Source: Polynucleobacter sp. AP-Titi-500A-B4
GTDB taxonomy: Bacteria > Pseudomonadota > Gammaproteobacteria > Burkholderiales > Burkholderiaceae
Reading direction: 5' to 3'
DNA: 64,000 nt
Assembly: GCF_018688095.1 (NCBI RefSeq)
Contig: NZ_CP061311.1
Span: 866,861-930,860, forward strand
The position numbers were made by a program, and so were the translations under genes. Below are positions 43,565-51,805 of the stretch, one piece after another. A model generated the notes under the pieces. The model was not told where the DNA came from, did no database searches, and worked only from the letters and a program-made list of their open reading frames with translations. Numbering within the stretch: position 1 is the first letter of the stretch; every line of letters starts with the position of its first letter.

Positions 43565-44101
43565 TTAATAGTTCGTGCCGTCAACTGCTTTTAAGTAGCC
43601 CTTGAGATACTGGGGTGGAACATAGACTACCGTGCTGATGCCAGCCTTTGAAGAAAGGTTTAATTGAAAGCCATCTTTAATACGTTCTTTTAAAAATGCA
43701 TCAGTTAGCTGGATTGATAGCAGTTCTTTAAAGATGCAGCCTCTAGCTTCACATAGACCAGCTTCTCTAGAAATCACCTTGAAAGTGCTTACAGGTCCAT
43801 TGAGAAGTGTTGCGGAATCGTAATTACGCATTTGCATGAAATAAGTGAGGTGCACCTGGAGTTCATAAGTTTTAGCTCCCGCCGGTGAAATCTCGCTACG
43901 CAGATTGAACATCTCGTAAGTATTGGATTCATCCATCGTGTTGATAGATGGCCCTACATATGTTTTTCCACCAGAGCCATTGGGGGTGGCGATGGTGGAT
44001 TGATATACATCATTCACTTCCCATGAACTGATTTTCTTATCGTTGTTGGCGCAGGCGATAAGCCCAAAGCTGACGGCTAGTAACAATACAAAACGGTACA
44101 T
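43565..44101 (-). CDS. Putative lipoprotein
   Basis: I do not recognise this 178-residue protein. It begins MYRFVLLLAVSFGLIACANN, a lipoprotein signal with lipobox LIAC (Cys-17). An AAGGAG ribosome-binding site lies about 7 nt upstream on the minus strand, so I use this ATG rather than the longer frame. A pair of cysteines occurs at LCEARGCIF. The mature part looks like a beta-rich periplasmic domain. It diverges from the small HTH gene at 44298. Confidence 0.75.
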   Translation of the reverse strand: MYRFVLLLAVSFGLIACANNDKKISSWEVNDVYQSTIATPNGSGGKTYVGPSINTMDESNTYEMFNLRSEISPAGAKTYELQVHLTYFMQMRNYDSATLLNGPVSTFKVISREAGLCEARGCIFKELLSIQLTDAFLKERIKDGFQLNLSSKAGISTVVYVPPQYLKGYLKAVDGTNY

Positions 44102-44243
44102 ATATGGCTCCTTAGATCTCCAAATCATACTATCGTCCGTCCAAAACCGAGCCTTTATTCAAAAACTGAGCCGCGTCTTCATTTTCTAAGCATTGACAAA
44201 TGAGGCCCAAACCTAGGGTTTGTCATAGTGAAATTACTACACT

Positions 44244-44272
44244 TCACAACTTCACAAGTTGTGAAGTTGTGA
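44244..44272. promoter_or_regulatory. 29-bp perfect palindrome overlapping a promoter
   Basis: Arms TCACAACTTCACAA and TTGTGAAGTTGTGA surround a single central G at 44258. Each arm also contains a direct repeat of the TTCACAA unit. The inner part covers a TTCACA -35 element (44251-44256) for a promoter that runs to the right. The most likely role is a strong autoregulatory operator for the HTH gene that follows. Confidence 0.7.
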
Positions 44273-44278
44273 TATAGT
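44251..44278 (+). promoter_or_regulatory. Predicted promoter of the HTH gene
   Basis: TTCACA (44251-44256), one mismatch from the -35 consensus, and TATAGT (44273-44278) are 16 bp apart. The ATG lies 20 bp after the -10 element, so the leader is very short. Confidence 0.6.
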
Positions 44279-44297
44279 GTGTCGACTGGGAGATGAA

Positions 44298-44477
44298 ATG
44301 AAGAGACAGATACCGAAAACACATCAGGCCTTGGAGTGGATAGGCAAGGGCATGAGCGCAGCTCAAGCCGCTAGAAAGATGAAGATTTCAGAATCCAGTG
44401 TGTATGCCGCCCTCAGAAAAACGAAGGCAAAAGATTTGGGTTGTTGCCCAACATGTGGTCACAAAATAAGGAACTAA
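44298..44477 (+). CDS. Small HTH protein with C-terminal Cys/His motif
   Basis: I do not recognise this 59-residue protein. Residues about 9-41 fold as a helix-turn-helix of the resolvase/Hin type (ALEWIGKGMSAAQAARKMKI, then SESSVYAALRK). The C-terminus CCPTCGH (Cys-49, Cys-50, Cys-53, His-55) resembles half of a zinc-binding site. GGGAGATGAA precedes the ATG. A further in-frame GTG at 44277 would extend it by seven residues but lies inside the -10 element. The next gene follows after 1 bp. It is the first gene of a probable three-gene cluster and is likely the repressor acting on the 29-bp palindrome just upstream (inference). Confidence 0.78.
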   Translation: MKRQIPKTHQALEWIGKGMSAAQAARKMKISESSVYAALRKTKAKDLGCCPTCGHKIRN

Positions 44478-44478
44478 G

Positions 44479-44775
44479 ATGAAGAAGACTCTATTAGCAG
44501 TTGTAACCATTTCTGTAGCGGCATTTGCGTATGCAAATACCACATCAGATTCATCTGCGTTGGTAACTCAGCAGTGCAAGATTTCTGCTGAGGCAGTTTC
44601 TACATTGAAGGGCTTGCAATATGGCAACACTTCAATTCGTAAGGACGTAGCCAGCTTGATTGATCGTCATCTCAAGACTCCAGAAAACAGAGAGATCGCG
44701 CACAAGAAGCTCAACTTAATGGTTGATGACAAATCTACAGATGCTGGAGCGCTTGAAGTGAAGTATTGCTCTTAA
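44479..44775 (+). CDS. Small exported protein of unknown function
   Basis: I do not recognise this 98-residue protein. It opens MKKTLLAVVTISVAAFAYAN, a good type I signal peptide with cleavage expected after AYA (about residue 19). The mature part is short, charged and helical and contains two cysteines, one near the N-terminus (QQCKIS) and one near the C-terminus (KYCS), which could form a disulfide in the periplasm. AAGGAAC precedes the ATG. It is 1 bp after the HTH gene and 7 bp before the Smr gene. Confidence 0.75.
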   Translation: MKKTLLAVVTISVAAFAYANTTSDSSALVTQQCKISAEAVSTLKGLQYGNTSIRKDVASLIDRHLKTPENREIAHKKLNLMVDDKSTDAGALEVKYCS

Positions 44776-44782
44776 GGGTCTC

Positions 44783-45244
44783 ATGACTCAGATTGCTGAG
44801 TGCCCTGAGTGTGGCAATGTACGTGGTTTATTTGGTAAGTGCCCACACTGTGGATCTGTATCTCTACCAAATGTAAGCACGGATACTGTTGAGCTGAATA
44901 TTAAGCGGGGCCTACCCACAGTCGAGGAGGCGTTAGAGCAGCTCACCGAATATCTGCGGATGGCTAGCGAGCTTGGCATCAAGGCAATCATCTTGATTCA
45001 TGGGTACGGATCTTCAGGTGAGGGTGGCCGTATCAAATGGGCTATTCATGAAGCGCTGGAAAATAATCGTTATGCAGATCGCATAGAAGAGTATTACTAC
45101 GGTGAGCAAGTGCCTTATGGTACCCAAGCATGCCAGGCATTATTGAAACAACGCCCAGGCTTAAAGCAGTATTTAAAGCACTTCAAGGCAGGCAATGCAG
45201 GTATGACAGTCTTATTGCTGGGATCTACTCGAAGAAGTGCTTAG
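44783..45244 (+). CDS. Zinc-ribbon Smr-domain protein
   Basis: The 153-residue protein joins an N-terminal zinc ribbon (Cys-7, Cys-10, Cys-20, Cys-23) to an Smr-type domain. The HGxG loop is HGYGSSGEGG at residues 73-82, and the final strand reads GNAGMTVLLLG. The first Smr motif is degenerate (LNIKRG instead of the usual LDLHG). Smr domains are known as DNA or RNA nicking modules, so a nucleic-acid role is likely, with activity uncertain. AAGGG lies 5 nt upstream of the ATG. It closes the tight three-gene cluster. Confidence 0.82.
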   Translation: MTQIAECPECGNVRGLFGKCPHCGSVSLPNVSTDTVELNIKRGLPTVEEALEQLTEYLRMASELGIKAIILIHGYGSSGEGGRIKWAIHEALENNRYADRIEEYYYGEQVPYGTQACQALLKQRPGLKQYLKHFKAGNAGMTVLLLGSTRRSA

Positions 45245-45273
45245 AATGGGCGTATATCTAGGAAGGTTATAGG

Positions 45274-45612
45274 ATGAATAAAAAATCAGAACACGCAGTG
45301 GCTCAAGAGGCTGTCACCTCTAGCGCAGATCAATTGATTGGCGAATTCAAATCCTTAATGGCAGACGCTGAGGCTTTAATAAAAGCCACTGAGGACCATC
45401 CAAGCGAAACAATTAGCTCTATTCGCAATAAGGCGCTTGAGACTCTTTCAGGAGCAAAAGTGAGCCTTTCCAATCTCGAAGGCACTTTAACTGAAAAGGC
45501 TAAAGTAGTCGCCGAAGGCGCTGATGATTTCGTGCACCGCAATCCCTGGGAGGCAGTTGGGGTTGCAGCAGGATTAGGTTTATTGATTGGCCTTTTTATT
45601 CGTCGTCGCTAG
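45274..45612 (+). CDS. DUF883/YqjD-family membrane-anchored protein
   Basis: This 112-residue protein has a long amphipathic helical region and a C-terminal membrane helix with the family signature NPWEAVGVAAGLGLLIGLFIRRR (the last 23 residues, quoted in pieces NPWEAVGVAAG and LGLLIGLFIRRR). The E. coli members ElaB and YqjD are inner-membrane proteins that bind stationary-phase ribosomes. The next gene follows after 6 bp. Confidence 0.92.
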   Translation: MNKKSEHAVAQEAVTSSADQLIGEFKSLMADAEALIKATEDHPSETISSIRNKALETLSGAKVSLSNLEGTLTEKAKVVAEGADDFVHRNPWEAVGVAAGLGLLIGLFIRRR

Positions 45613-45618
45613 GCTCGC

Positions 45619-45987
45619 ATGTCTCAAGAAAATTTACTCTCCTCCATTAAAAATCTTGCCTCTACTGGCGCATCGATAGCACAAACACGTTTAGAACTTT
45701 TATCAGTAGATGTGCAAATTGCCAGAAGCAAATTTATCAGCCTATTGGTGATGATTGTGAGCGCATTATTTTTTCTATTCTTTGGCTTGGTGATGCTGGC
45801 TTTGGTCATCGTCATTTACAGCTGGGAATCTGATCGGATGCTGGCATTGAGTTTATTGACTGGTGCGTTTATCTCCATCGGTTTAATTCTCGCCTTAGTG
45901 ATCATGCAATCCCTAAGGAGCATGCCCAAGCTATTCGAAGCATCGATTGCTGAATTGGCCAAAGATAAAGAAGAGCTCTCACGGTAA
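45619..45987 (+). CDS. YqjE-family (phage-holin-like) inner membrane protein
   Basis: This 122-residue protein has two clear transmembrane helices (residues about 34-60 and 74-97) with short polar ends, as in the YqjE/holin-superfamily-III group. It lies 6 bp after the DUF883 gene. The pair is conserved in many proteobacteria. The next gene (YqjK-like) starts 4 bp later. Role in cell-envelope stress or dormancy is suggested by family, not shown here. Confidence 0.9.
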   Translation: MSQENLLSSIKNLASTGASIAQTRLELLSVDVQIARSKFISLLVMIVSALFFLFFGLVMLALVIVIYSWESDRMLALSLLTGAFISIGLILALVIMQSLRSMPKLFEASIAELAKDKEELSR

Positions 45988-45991
45988 AGTT

Positions 45992-46273
45992 ATGGACGCA
46001 ACACTCAAAACCCTGGAGGCTCGTCGTCAAGAGCTTCAAGAAAGATCAGCCCGTGAGCGGCGTGAATTTTCTCAACACTTTGAGCCCTGGGAAAAACCGC
46101 TCTCCTGGGCGGATAAAGGCATGGATGCCATCCATTTCTTGAAAGATAACCCATTACTATGGACCAGTGCTTTTGCAGCCCTGGCTCATTACAAGCCTAA
46201 ATTAGCGAGTAAGGTATTGGCGGTAGGTTGGGGCGCTATGAAGTTGTTGAAAAGCGCCAAGAAGCTGGTCTAG
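45992..46273 (+). CDS. YqjK-like protein
   Basis: This 93-residue protein begins MDATLKTLEARRQELQERSA, so I use the ATG at 45992. An upstream in-frame extension overlaps the YqjE gene and is less likely. It has a charged N-terminal helix, a Trp-rich middle (PWEKPLSWADKGMDAIHFLK), and a weakly hydrophobic C-terminal helix. Position after yqjD/yqjE homologues gives the name. Confidence 0.8.
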   Translation: MDATLKTLEARRQELQERSARERREFSQHFEPWEKPLSWADKGMDAIHFLKDNPLLWTSAFAALAHYKPKLASKVLAVGWGAMKLLKSAKKLV

Positions 46274-46291
46274 TCGAAGCTGACTAATGTA

Positions 46292-46810
46292 CTAGCTAAT
46301 CAAAACCGATTTATTAGGAATACCATGCTCATTGAGAATAGCGCTGCCATTGAGCGCGCCAATTTCTAATAAGGTGATGGCGCCGCACACTGTAAATCCC
46401 GCATTGCGTAACAATTTATCAGCTGCAATGAGTGTTCCACCAGTAGCCAAAACATCATCAAGCAATAGAACCTGGGCATTATTAGGCAGGGTTGATTTCT
46501 GAATCTCTAAGGAATCTTGTCCGTACTCAAGCCCATAAAACTCACGATGGCTAGCTAAGGGTAGCTTATTGGGTTTTCTGGCCAGGGCAAGGCCCTTATG
46601 TGCATGATGTGCCAAGGCGGCCCCAAAGATAAAGCCGCGGGATTCAATGCCTAAAATATGGGTATAGTCAAACGATTGGGCCAGTTCATAGAGTTTCGCA
46701 ATAGCTTCTTTGAAGGCTACTGGGTTTGCGAGCAATGGGGAGATATCCCTAAAGAGAATTCCAGGTTTCGGAAAGTCGGGTACACCGGGTAGATAATCTA
46801 ATAAATTCAT
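46292..46810 (-). CDS. apt: Adenine phosphoribosyltransferase
   Basis: Apt salvages adenine to AMP using PRPP. The 172-residue protein has GVPDFPKPGILFRDISPLLA at the N-terminus and ESRGFIFGAALA. The PRPP-binding loop is VLLLDDVLATGGTLIAADKLL (about residues 114-134, quoted here as VLLLDDVLATGGTLIAADK). Its start codon lies only 2 bp from that of the divergent nucleosidase gene, so the promoter for each lies within or across the other's 5' end. Confidence 0.93.
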   Translation of the reverse strand: MNLLDYLPGVPDFPKPGILFRDISPLLANPVAFKEAIAKLYELAQSFDYTHILGIESRGFIFGAALAHHAHKGLALARKPNKLPLASHREFYGLEYGQDSLEIQKSTLPNNAQVLLLDDVLATGGTLIAADKLLRNAGFTVCGAITLLEIGALNGSAILNEHGIPNKSVLIS

Positions 46811-46812
46811 AT

Positions 46813-47379
46813 ATGGCAGACATGAAAACGAGTTACCTCATTATTACCGCATTAGATAGCGAGCTCAAGCGCGATGCTCTTCCTGCGGGTGTCGAAATCG
46901 TTTACTCCGGTATCGGTAAGATTAATGCAACGATAAGCTGTATTCAGGCAATTCATCACTATGCGCCTGAGCGAATCATCAATTTTGGTACTGTTGGGAA
47001 GGTTAATCCTGAGCTGCATGGCTTATTGGATATTGGAAGGGTAATTCAGCGTGATATGAATACTGAGCCGCTGGCTCCCCGCGGTCAAACCCCGTTTTGC
47101 AATAAACCTTCCGAGTATTTATCCTCAGGTCAATTTTTATGCGGTACTGGAGATAGCTTTGTGACTGCGAAGGATCCTTGGCTACACAGTCAGGGGATTG
47201 ATGTGGTGGATATGGAGCTATTCGCAATTGCAGCCGTAGCCCACCAACACCAGATTCCATGGCAGTCCTTCAAATACATCACTGATGATGCTAATGAGAA
47301 CTCCGGCAACGATTGGCAAGAAAAAGTGAATCATGGCCAAGAGCTATTTATCGATAGACTCAAGCAAATATTAAGTTAG
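46813..47379 (+). CDS. Nucleoside phosphorylase / MTA nucleosidase-like protein
   Basis: This 188-residue protein belongs to the purine nucleoside phosphorylase/5'-methylthioadenosine nucleosidase superfamily. The supporting motifs are YSGIGKINATISC, RIINFGTVGKV and VVDMELFAIAAVA with the catalytic Asp region DDANENS. It is shorter than Pfs/MtnN (about 230). Its place beside apt suggests a purine-salvage role: it would release adenine that Apt then recycles. An alternative ATG at 46822 would drop three residues. Confidence 0.85.
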   Translation: MADMKTSYLIITALDSELKRDALPAGVEIVYSGIGKINATISCIQAIHHYAPERIINFGTVGKVNPELHGLLDIGRVIQRDMNTEPLAPRGQTPFCNKPSEYLSSGQFLCGTGDSFVTAKDPWLHSQGIDVVDMELFAIAAVAHQHQIPWQSFKYITDDANENSGNDWQEKVNHGQELFIDRLKQILS

Positions 47380-47396
47380 CACATTCACATAAACAC

Positions 47397-49067
47397 ATGA
47401 GCATCCAAAACCCTTGGCTAAAGAACTATCCTGCAGGCGTTCCGCAGGAAATTGGCGCTCCTTCCCATGCATCCTTAACAGACTTTTTAGAGGAATGTTT
47501 TGATCGCTTTGCTAACCGTAAAGTGGTCGAGTCTATGGGTGTGTTTTTTACTTATCGTCAACTTGATCGCCTCTCAAAAGACTTCGCCTCTTATTTACAA
47601 ACATTGGGCTTAGAGAAGGGTGCTCGGGTAGCACTCATGTACCCAAATGTGATTGAGTATCTTGTTGCTATGCTCGGGACATTGCGAGCAGGCTATGTCG
47701 TGGTGAATATTAATCCGCTGTATACCTCTCGAGAGTTAGAGGCTCAATTATTAGATAGTGGCGCAAGTGTATTGGTCCTCATGGAAAACTTTGCCAGCAC
47801 TTATGAGCAGATCGCGCAACAAGTTTCCTTAAAGAAGGTGATTGTCAGCAGTCCTGGAGAGTTGTTAGGTCTCAAAGGCCTTCTTGTCAATTGGGTTGCC
47901 CGAAATATCAAGAAGATCGTGCCGCCATGGGATGTTATTCATACCAAATTCAAACAAGCATTAAGTATTGGCAGTCAGCATTCATTTCAGAAGCCCGAGA
48001 TCGGTTTGGACGACATTGCATTCTTGCAATACACCGGTGGAACTACAGGAACCTCTAAGGGTGCTGTATTGCTCCACCGCAACATTCTTTCGAATGTGAT
48101 GCAGATTGAGTCTTGGTTAAATCCTGGTCTTAAGCATCGTCAAGATCAGCAACTCCATTTCTTATGTGCCTTGCCCATGACGCATATCTTTGCTCTGACT
48201 GCTTGCGCTCTTTTGGGCATTGCTAAAGGCGCCTTGTTAATACTGGTGGCAAACCCAAGAGACATCGATGGCTTTATTAAACTGCTCGCCAAACATCCTA
48301 AGATTAATATTTTCCCCGGTGTCAATACACTGTTTCATGCATTGATCCATCGCCCCGAATTTAAAAAGGTCAAACTTCCTAATTTACTAGTCACAATTGG
48401 TGGTGGTATGGCTGTCCATAAGAAAACGGCTGATCACTGGCAGGCTTTAACAGGTTCCCCAATTGCTCAGGGATATGGTTTATCAGAAACATCTCCTGTG
48501 GTGTGTGTAAACAGCCCTCTAGAAAAGCATTTCACTGGCCACATTGGTGTACCCCTGCCAAGCACTGATGTTGCGATACTGGATGATGATGAAGTGGAGC
48601 TGCCTCAAGGCACTGCAGGAGAAATCTGCATTAAAGGGCCGCAAGTGATGGCGGGCTACTGGAATAAGCCAGAAGAAACGGCCCATTGTATGACTGCTGA
48701 TGGCTACTTTAAGTCGGGTGATATTGGCTTAGTTACCAATGATGGTTACATACAGATCGTTGATCGTAAGAAAGACATGATCGTCGTTGCTGGATTTAAG
48801 GTATTTCCAAATGACGTGGAAGATGTCCTGTCACAAATGCCTGGCATTAAAGAATGTGCAGTGATAGGTGTGCCACATCGTAAGCTAGGTGAGATCGTCA
48901 AAGCTTACGTCGTTAAATCAAATCACCATACGACTGAAGCTGACGTTTTGCAGTATTGCAAAGAACATCTCACAAGTTACAAGCGTCCAAGAAAGGTGGT
49001 GTTTATACATGAACTCCCCAAGTCCAATGTTGGGAAAATTCTGCGGCGCGAACTCAGAAATCTCTGA
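47397..49067 (+). CDS. fadD: Long-chain fatty acid-CoA ligase
   Basis: FadD activates fatty acids to acyl-CoA with ATP for beta-oxidation. The 556-residue protein has the AMP-binding signature YTGGTTGTSKGAVLLHRN near residue 213, QGYGLSETSPVV, and the C-terminal motif DGYFKSGDIGLVTNDGY plus DRKKDMIVVAGFKVFP. It follows the nucleosidase gene by 17 bp on plus and ends 6 bp before the convergent dehydratase gene. ETF-QO near the start of the window belongs to the same fatty-acid route. Confidence 0.93.
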   Translation: MSIQNPWLKNYPAGVPQEIGAPSHASLTDFLEECFDRFANRKVVESMGVFFTYRQLDRLSKDFASYLQTLGLEKGARVALMYPNVIEYLVAMLGTLRAGYVVVNINPLYTSRELEAQLLDSGASVLVLMENFASTYEQIAQQVSLKKVIVSSPGELLGLKGLLVNWVARNIKKIVPPWDVIHTKFKQALSIGSQHSFQKPEIGLDDIAFLQYTGGTTGTSKGAVLLHRNILSNVMQIESWLNPGLKHRQDQQLHFLCALPMTHIFALTACALLGIAKGALLILVANPRDIDGFIKLLAKHPKINIFPGVNTLFHALIHRPEFKKVKLPNLLVTIGGGMAVHKKTADHWQALTGSPIAQGYGLSETSPVVCVNSPLEKHFTGHIGVPLPSTDVAILDDDEVELPQGTAGEICIKGPQVMAGYWNKPEETAHCMTADGYFKSGDIGLVTNDGYIQIVDRKKDMIVVAGFKVFPNDVEDVLSQMPGIKECAVIGVPHRKLGEIVKAYVVKSNHHTTEADVLQYCKEHLTSYKRPRKVVFIHELPKSNVGKILRRELRNL

Positions 49068-49073
49068 GCTGCT

Positions 49074-50822
49074 TTACTTACTTGGAGTTTTGCCTACCAT
49101 CTTGGCTGCCCTTAAGAAATCAAAGTCCACGCCTTTATCTGCTTGAGTCACGGTGTCGAGGAAAAGCTTCTTATAGCCACGTTCAGCGGTAGGCGGAGTA
49201 ATTGGATTCTCTTTTGCACGCTGAGCTAGCTCTTCATCAGAAATCAGTAGGCTGATCTCACGATTCTTGACGCTTAGACGAATACGATCACCATTACGAA
49301 CATGGGCTAAGGGGCCACCAATAGCGGACTCAGGGGTCACGTGCAGCACGATCGTGCCAAAGGCGGTGCCGCTCATGCGACCATCAGAGATGCGCACGAT
49401 ATCCTTTACGCCAGCACGAGCCAGCTTCATTGGGATCGGAATGTAGCCAGCTTCAGGCATTCCTGGCGCACCCTTAGGGCCAATATTTTTGAGAACGATA
49501 ATGTCATCGGCGGTGACATCTAAATCTGGACTATCAATTCTGTTGGCTAGGTCTTCAGAATTTTCAAAAACAACTGCACGACCCTCATGTTCCATCAGTT
49601 TTTCATCAGCTGCAGATTGCTTGATGATGGCGCCGCCAGGTGCAAGGTTGCCATGCAGTACTGCAATGCTACCGCGTGGATAAATTGGGTTATCAATTTT
49701 ACGAACGACATCTTGTTTAAAGCTAGGCGGGCCTGCATCAATCTCTTCCCCCAAGGTCCTTCCAGTAACGGTCATGGTGTTGAGCTTTAGTAGGGGCTTT
49801 AACTCACGTAAAAGTGTAGTCATGCCGCCAGCATCATGGAAATTTTCCATGTAATGATCACCCGATGGTTTAAGGTCAACCAAGACTGGGGTTTCATTAC
49901 CCATTTTGTCGAGCGCATCAAGATCAATCTCCAGACCCATTCTTCCAGCAATTGCTGCCAAGTGAACGATGCCGTTGGTAGATCCGCCAATCGCTAGTAA
50001 AACTCGCATGGCGTTTTCAAAAGCATCGGCAGTCAAAATTTTGTCAATGGTCAAACCATCTTTTGCCATCTGTACAGCACAAGCACCTGTTTCTTCTGCA
50101 ACCCGAATACGATCTGCCGTAACAGCAGGGGGTGTTGCGCCTCCTGGTACCGTCATGCCAAGAGCCTCAGAGATGCAGGCCATAGTGCTAGCAGTACCCA
50201 TTACAGAACAAGTCCCTACGCTGGCAACCAATTGATCATTTACTTCATCTTTTTCTATCTCATCAATCTCCCCAGCACGGAACTTACCCCAATAGCGGCG
50301 ACAGTCGGTGCACGCACCAACGCGTTCACTGCGATGTGAGCCAGTCAGCATCGAGCCGGTAATTAATTGAATGGCGGGTAAACCTGCTGAAGCAGCGCCC
50401 ATCATTTGGGCGGGTACCGTCTTATCGCAGCCACCAATCATCACCACCGCATCCATAGGCTGTGCGCGCAGCATCTCTTCAGTATCCATAGACATCAGGT
50501 TGCGCAGATACATGCTCGTTGGTGCAGCAAAGCTTTCATGAATGGAGATTGTGGGAAATTCCATGGGCAGTCCACCAGCTAACATCACGCCACGCTTTAC
50601 TGCTTCTAATAGTTGAGGCATATTGCCGTGGCATGGGTTATAGGCGCTACCAGTATTAATGATGCCAATGACTGGGCGATCTAAAGCGCTATTGGTATAG
50701 CCAGCGCCTTTGATAAATGCTTTGCGCAAAAATAATGAGAAGCCTTTGTCGCCGTAACTTGTGAGGCCTTTACGCAGACCTGTCTCAGATGGGATTTTGC
50801 TGTCTTTTGGCTTGGAACTCAT
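49074..50822 (-). CDS. IlvD/Edd-family dehydratase (probably sugar-acid type)
   Basis: The 582-residue protein is an iron-sulfur dehydratase of the IlvD/Edd family. Cluster-binding cysteines are visible in NPCHGNMP and GGCDKTVPA, with the active-site loop near SVGTCSVMGTASTM. The motif GACTDCRRYWGKFRAGEIDE is typical of pentonate/hexonate dehydratases such as L-arabonate dehydratase, and less so of branched-chain IlvD. I therefore prefer a sugar-acid dehydratase, with dihydroxy-acid dehydratase as the alternative. It is in a region with other catabolic enzymes. Confidence 0.85.
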   Translation of the reverse strand: MSSKPKDSKIPSETGLRKGLTSYGDKGFSLFLRKAFIKGAGYTNSALDRPVIGIINTGSAYNPCHGNMPQLLEAVKRGVMLAGGLPMEFPTISIHESFAAPTSMYLRNLMSMDTEEMLRAQPMDAVVMIGGCDKTVPAQMMGAASAGLPAIQLITGSMLTGSHRSERVGACTDCRRYWGKFRAGEIDEIEKDEVNDQLVASVGTCSVMGTASTMACISEALGMTVPGGATPPAVTADRIRVAEETGACAVQMAKDGLTIDKILTADAFENAMRVLLAIGGSTNGIVHLAAIAGRMGLEIDLDALDKMGNETPVLVDLKPSGDHYMENFHDAGGMTTLLRELKPLLKLNTMTVTGRTLGEEIDAGPPSFKQDVVRKIDNPIYPRGSIAVLHGNLAPGGAIIKQSAADEKLMEHEGRAVVFENSEDLANRIDSPDLDVTADDIIVLKNIGPKGAPGMPEAGYIPIPMKLARAGVKDIVRISDGRMSGTAFGTIVLHVTPESAIGGPLAHVRNGDRIRLSVKNREISLLISDEELAQRAKENPITPPTAERGYKKLFLDTVTQADKGVDFDFLRAAKMVGKTPSK

Positions 50823-50889
50823 GTTTGTCTCAAAGGTAAATAATTAAAAGGCTATTTTGCCCATTGTAGCTATTTGAGTGAGGTATTAC

Positions 50890-51801
50890 CTAGGGGTTGC
50901 CACCCCAGCGATATTGCCAGGAAATGCCAACGGCGTTGTAGCTTGTGTCGGTACGTGAGTAAACCCCTTTGCTGCCAGTGAGGCGTATGGAGTTCTGTTT
51001 ATCGATTGGATAAGAGAGGGTGCTACCAAATCGCCAATTTTCTTGGACACCATTAATTGGGTTGCCATTAATATAAGTTTGCCCACCAGTGAAATAAGTG
51101 GCATCTGCAGAAATCCATGCGGTATTGGGGAAGTAATAAATAACATGAGTCTCACCAGAGTAGATCGGGTTTTGAGAAAGGGTATTGCTACCCAGATAGC
51201 TAGTATTGCTGGTGTAAATCGTTGCCATGCCTGCAAGCTCTAGTCTCCAAGGGCCTACTGCTTGAGAGAGTCCCATTGCTGGTTGGATCAAAGATCGATT
51301 TGCACCGACATTAATCATTTGATTGCTGTTGTACTCACCCCATGGAATAGTGGCAGCAATACTTGCCCCAATGATGAGATCTTGTTGATAGTTCTTGAAC
51401 TCACTATTCGAAAGTGCAGGTGCCCCATAGAGATTGACCGAAGCTTTTATGATGGGATCTGAAAGACCCTCGGCAGAAGCATTAATAGCTTGGCCGCCAA
51501 CTTGTCCTGTGCCCGTTAATTCTGAATAGGGCAGAACTAGGGTCAATCTTCCAGATTGGCCAGCAACTTCGAGAACGTGCGTCAGACTAATCGCTTGAGT
51601 ATTGAGAGTGTATGACCCGCTTTTGGCTTGTGCCAATCCACCAGTAATAAAATTCATGCCAATCGGCGCATTCGAATAGGCGCGCGCTTCAATTTCTTGT
51701 GCTTGAACAGATAGACAGCCCAGGGAAATGGCGAGGGCGAAAATCAGATAAAGGCGACCTGCCAATAATCCCAATAAGCGGACAAAGGATTGCCGCATCA
51801 T
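50890..51801 (-). CDS. Outer-membrane transporter-like protein (phenol_MetA_deg family)
   Basis: This protein of about 303 residues begins with an uncleaved-looking hydrophobic signal segment (LLGLLAGRLYLIFALAISLG) ending near VQAQ, then a long beta-rich body. It has many amphipathic strands and ends in RWGG, as expected for an outer-membrane barrel of the phenol/MetA-degradation transporter family (PF13557). The precise substrate is unknown. I start it at ATG 51801; an ATG 48 bp upstream would overlap the previous gene. Confidence 0.75.
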   Translation of the reverse strand: MMRQSFVRLLGLLAGRLYLIFALAISLGCLSVQAQEIEARAYSNAPIGMNFITGGLAQAKSGSYTLNTQAISLTHVLEVAGQSGRLTLVLPYSELTGTGQVGGQAINASAEGLSDPIIKASVNLYGAPALSNSEFKNYQQDLIIGASIAATIPWGEYNSNQMINVGANRSLIQPAMGLSQAVGPWRLELAGMATIYTSNTSYLGSNTLSQNPIYSGETHVIYYFPNTAWISADATYFTGGQTYINGNPINGVQENWRFGSTLSYPIDKQNSIRLTGSKGVYSRTDTSYNAVGISWQYRWGGNP

Positions 51802-51805
51802 CAAA

